Assembly (NCBI GenBank): GCA_035762175.1
Contig: DASTPP010000254.1
Coordinates: 1-7,289, forward strand
Direction: 5' to 3'
DNA length: 7,289 nt
DNA from: DASTPP01 sp035762175
Lineage (GTDB): Bacteria > Myxococcota_A > Polyangia > Polyangiales > Polyangiaceae
Shown here: positions 6,042 to 7,289 of the stretch, piece after piece
How the letters are laid out: each line of letters opens with the position of its first letter
How positions within the stretch are numbered: the stretch's first letter is position 1
The notes under the pieces: model-generated
The model's database searches: none
The model's input: the letters and a program-made list of their open reading frames with translations, nothing else
What the model was told of the DNA's origin: nothing
Position numbers and translations under genes: made by a program

Positions 6042-7190
6042 ATGACCGCCCGCCGCCCGCCGCCCTGGTCGTGGCCCCTGGCCGCCGCCCTGCTCGCCGC
6101 CGCCCTCGGGGCCTGCCGGCGCGAGCCGGGCCCCCTGCCCGACAGCGCCTCGGCCCCGCTGCCCTCGGCCTCCTGCCCGCCCCCGCTCATCGCCCCGCTC
6201 GGCTCGGGCGCGCTCATCGAGAACGAGCGCAACACCATCGCCGTCTTCCGCGAGGCCGCGCCCTCGACCGTGTTCGTCACCCAGTCGCGCGTGGTCGTCG
6301 ACGACTTCGAGGGCACGGCGACCGAGGTGCCCGCCGGCTCGGGCTCGGGCTTCGTCTGGGACGAGGCGGGGCACGTCGTCACCAACTTTCACGTCGTCGA
6401 GGGCGCGCAGTCGATCACGGTCAAGCTGCAAGACGAGAAGACCCTGCCCGCGCAGGTCGTCGGCGTCGAGCCGCGCAAGGACATCGCCGTCCTGAAGGTG
6501 AACGCGCCGGCCGGCTCGCTCAAGCCCATCCGCGTCGCGAACGTCAAGGACCGCCTCGACGTGGGCCAGAAGGCGGTCGCCATCGGCAACCCCTTCGGGC
6601 TCGACCACACGCTGACGACCGGCAGCATCAGCGCGCTCGGCCGCCAGGTCCAGGGCGCCGGCGGCGTGACCATCCGCGACATGATCCAGACCGACGCCGC
6701 CATCAACCCCGGCAACTCGGGCGGGCCGCTGCTCGACTCGAGCGGGCGGCTCATCGGCATGAACACGATGATCTTCAGCCGCAGCGGCTCGTCGGCGGGC
6801 ATCGGCTTCGCCGTGCCCGTGCAGACGATCGCGCGCGTGGTGCCCCAGCTCATCGCCAAGGGGCGGGTCGAGCAGGTGGGGTTCGGCATCCGCATCGACC
6901 CGACCCAGCGCATCGAGCGGCGCTTCGGCATCCACGGCGTGGTGGTGCTCGCGGTCGACCCGAGCGGGCCGGCCGGGCGCGCGGGCCTGCAGGGCATCTC
7001 GCGCACGCCCCGCGGGCTCGCGCTCGGCGACGTCATCGTCGGCCTCGACGGCAAGCCCATCAACGACTACGACGACCTTTACAACGCCCTCGACAACCGC
7101 AAGGCGGGCGAGCGGGCCAAGCTGCAGGTGCGCCGCGGCGACCGCACGCTCACCCTCGAGGTCGACCTCGTCGTGGTCAACGAGCGCTAG
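6042..7190 (+). CDS. HtrA/Deg-family serine protease with one PDZ domain, predicted lipoprotein
   Basis: Predicted envelope protease for damaged proteins. Residues 1-25 form a lipoprotein signal: basic N-terminus, hydrophobic LAAALLAAA and lipobox LGAC with C25 as the lipidated residue, then a Pro/Ser-rich linker to about 55. The trypsin-like domain (about 63-275) carries the triad H117 (VVTNFHVV), D147 (RKDIAVLKV) and S226 (NPGNSGGPLL). One PDZ domain (about 283-375) follows, containing SGPAGRAGL and LALGDVIVGLDG. At 382 residues with a single PDZ it matches DegS or plant/cyanobacterial Deg1-type length, not two-PDZ DegP. Phrases such as VPAGSGSGFVWD, AIGNPFGLDHTLTTG and the insertion before LALGD strongly recall plant Deg1/Deg8 (family knowledge from memory). 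The ATG is backed by AAGGG at 6033-6037. It lies 60 bp after dus, possibly one transcript; a six-base inverted repeat (5988-5993 with 6010-6015) lies in that gap. Confidence 0.94.
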   Translation: MTARRPPPWSWPLAAALLAAALGACRREPGPLPDSASAPLPSASCPPPLIAPLGSGALIENERNTIAVFREAAPSTVFVTQSRVVVDDFEGTATEVPAGSGSGFVWDEAGHVVTNFHVVEGAQSITVKLQDEKTLPAQVVGVEPRKDIAVLKVNAPAGSLKPIRVANVKDRLDVGQKAVAIGNPFGLDHTLTTGSISALGRQVQGAGGVTIRDMIQTDAAINPGNSGGPLLDSSGRLIGMNTMIFSRSGSSAGIGFAVPVQTIARVVPQLIAKGRVEQVGFGIRIDPTQRIERRFGIHGVVVLAVDPSGPAGRAGLQGISRTPRGLALGDVIVGLDGKPINDYDDLYNALDNRKAGERAKLQVRRGDRTLTLEVDLVVVNER

Positions 7191-7242
7191 AGCGGCCCGA
7201 AGCCGCGCCGCGCCCCGACCGCCGACGCCCGCACCCCGCCAA

Positions 7243-7267
7243 GCTCGCGGGGGCGCCGCCCGCGAGC
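7243..7267 (+). terminator. Hairpin downstream of the Deg protease gene
   Basis: GCTCGCGGG (7243-7251) and CCCGCGAGC (7259-7267) are perfect nine-base complements around a seven-base loop, 52 bases after the protease stop codon. The position and strength suit a transcription terminator. The downstream bases are G-rich with no T-run, so it may act with Rho or as a 3'-end stabiliser instead. Nothing else is recognisable in 7191-7289. Confidence 0.5.
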
Positions 7268-7289
7268 GCGTGGGGGGCGCCGGCCGCCC

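Overview
The window is extremely GC-rich (roughly three quarters G+C by eye), and the third codon positions of all real genes are almost entirely G or C. Because of this, long antisense and out-of-frame open readings are everywhere and most are meaningless. The gene set and protein flavour (S1, a bacterial heme tryptophan dioxygenase, a plant/cyanobacterial-like Deg protease made as a lipoprotein, a DusB-like enzyme with a PMEDVSD motif) fit a chromosome of a GC-rich Gram-negative bacterium. Myxococcota (Polyangiales-like) is my best guess, but that is inference and was not tested by any search.

Layout: 1-1305 is the 5' part of rpsA (30S ribosomal protein S1) on the minus strand, cut by the window edge. 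It has a plausible sigma-70-type promoter at 1497-1525 and a long leader holding two inverted repeats. The 400-bp gap to the divergent rpiA (1706-2398, plus strand, ribose-5-phosphate isomerase A) holds no gene. A D12-class adenine-N6 DNA methyltransferase (2358-3284) overlaps or abuts the 3' end of rpiA and has no restriction-enzyme gene beside it. It converges on kynA (3315-4166, minus; tryptophan 2,3-dioxygenase) with only 30 bp between the stops. Divergent from kynA is a 131-residue protein of unknown function (4310-4705). A 223-bp gap follows, rich in palindromes, carrying a 28-bp element twice at a 61-bp period. Then come a dusB-like tRNA-dihydrouridine synthase gene (4929-5981) and, 60 bp on, an HtrA/Deg-type serine protease lipoprotein gene (6042-7190), followed by a strong GC hairpin.

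How the genes work together: these look like mostly independent housekeeping genes (translation, tRNA modification, pentose phosphate pathway, tryptophan breakdown, envelope protein quality control). Only rpiA-methyltransferase and dus-htrA are arranged as possible operons. I see no mobile element, tRNA, rRNA, prophage or defence cluster. The parts that ordinary annotation explains least are the solitary methyltransferase, the 131-residue protein, the palindromic repeat pair beside it, the structured rpsA leader, and the tryptophan that replaces the usual proline next to the Dus catalytic cysteine. I did not find a convincing new multi-gene system.
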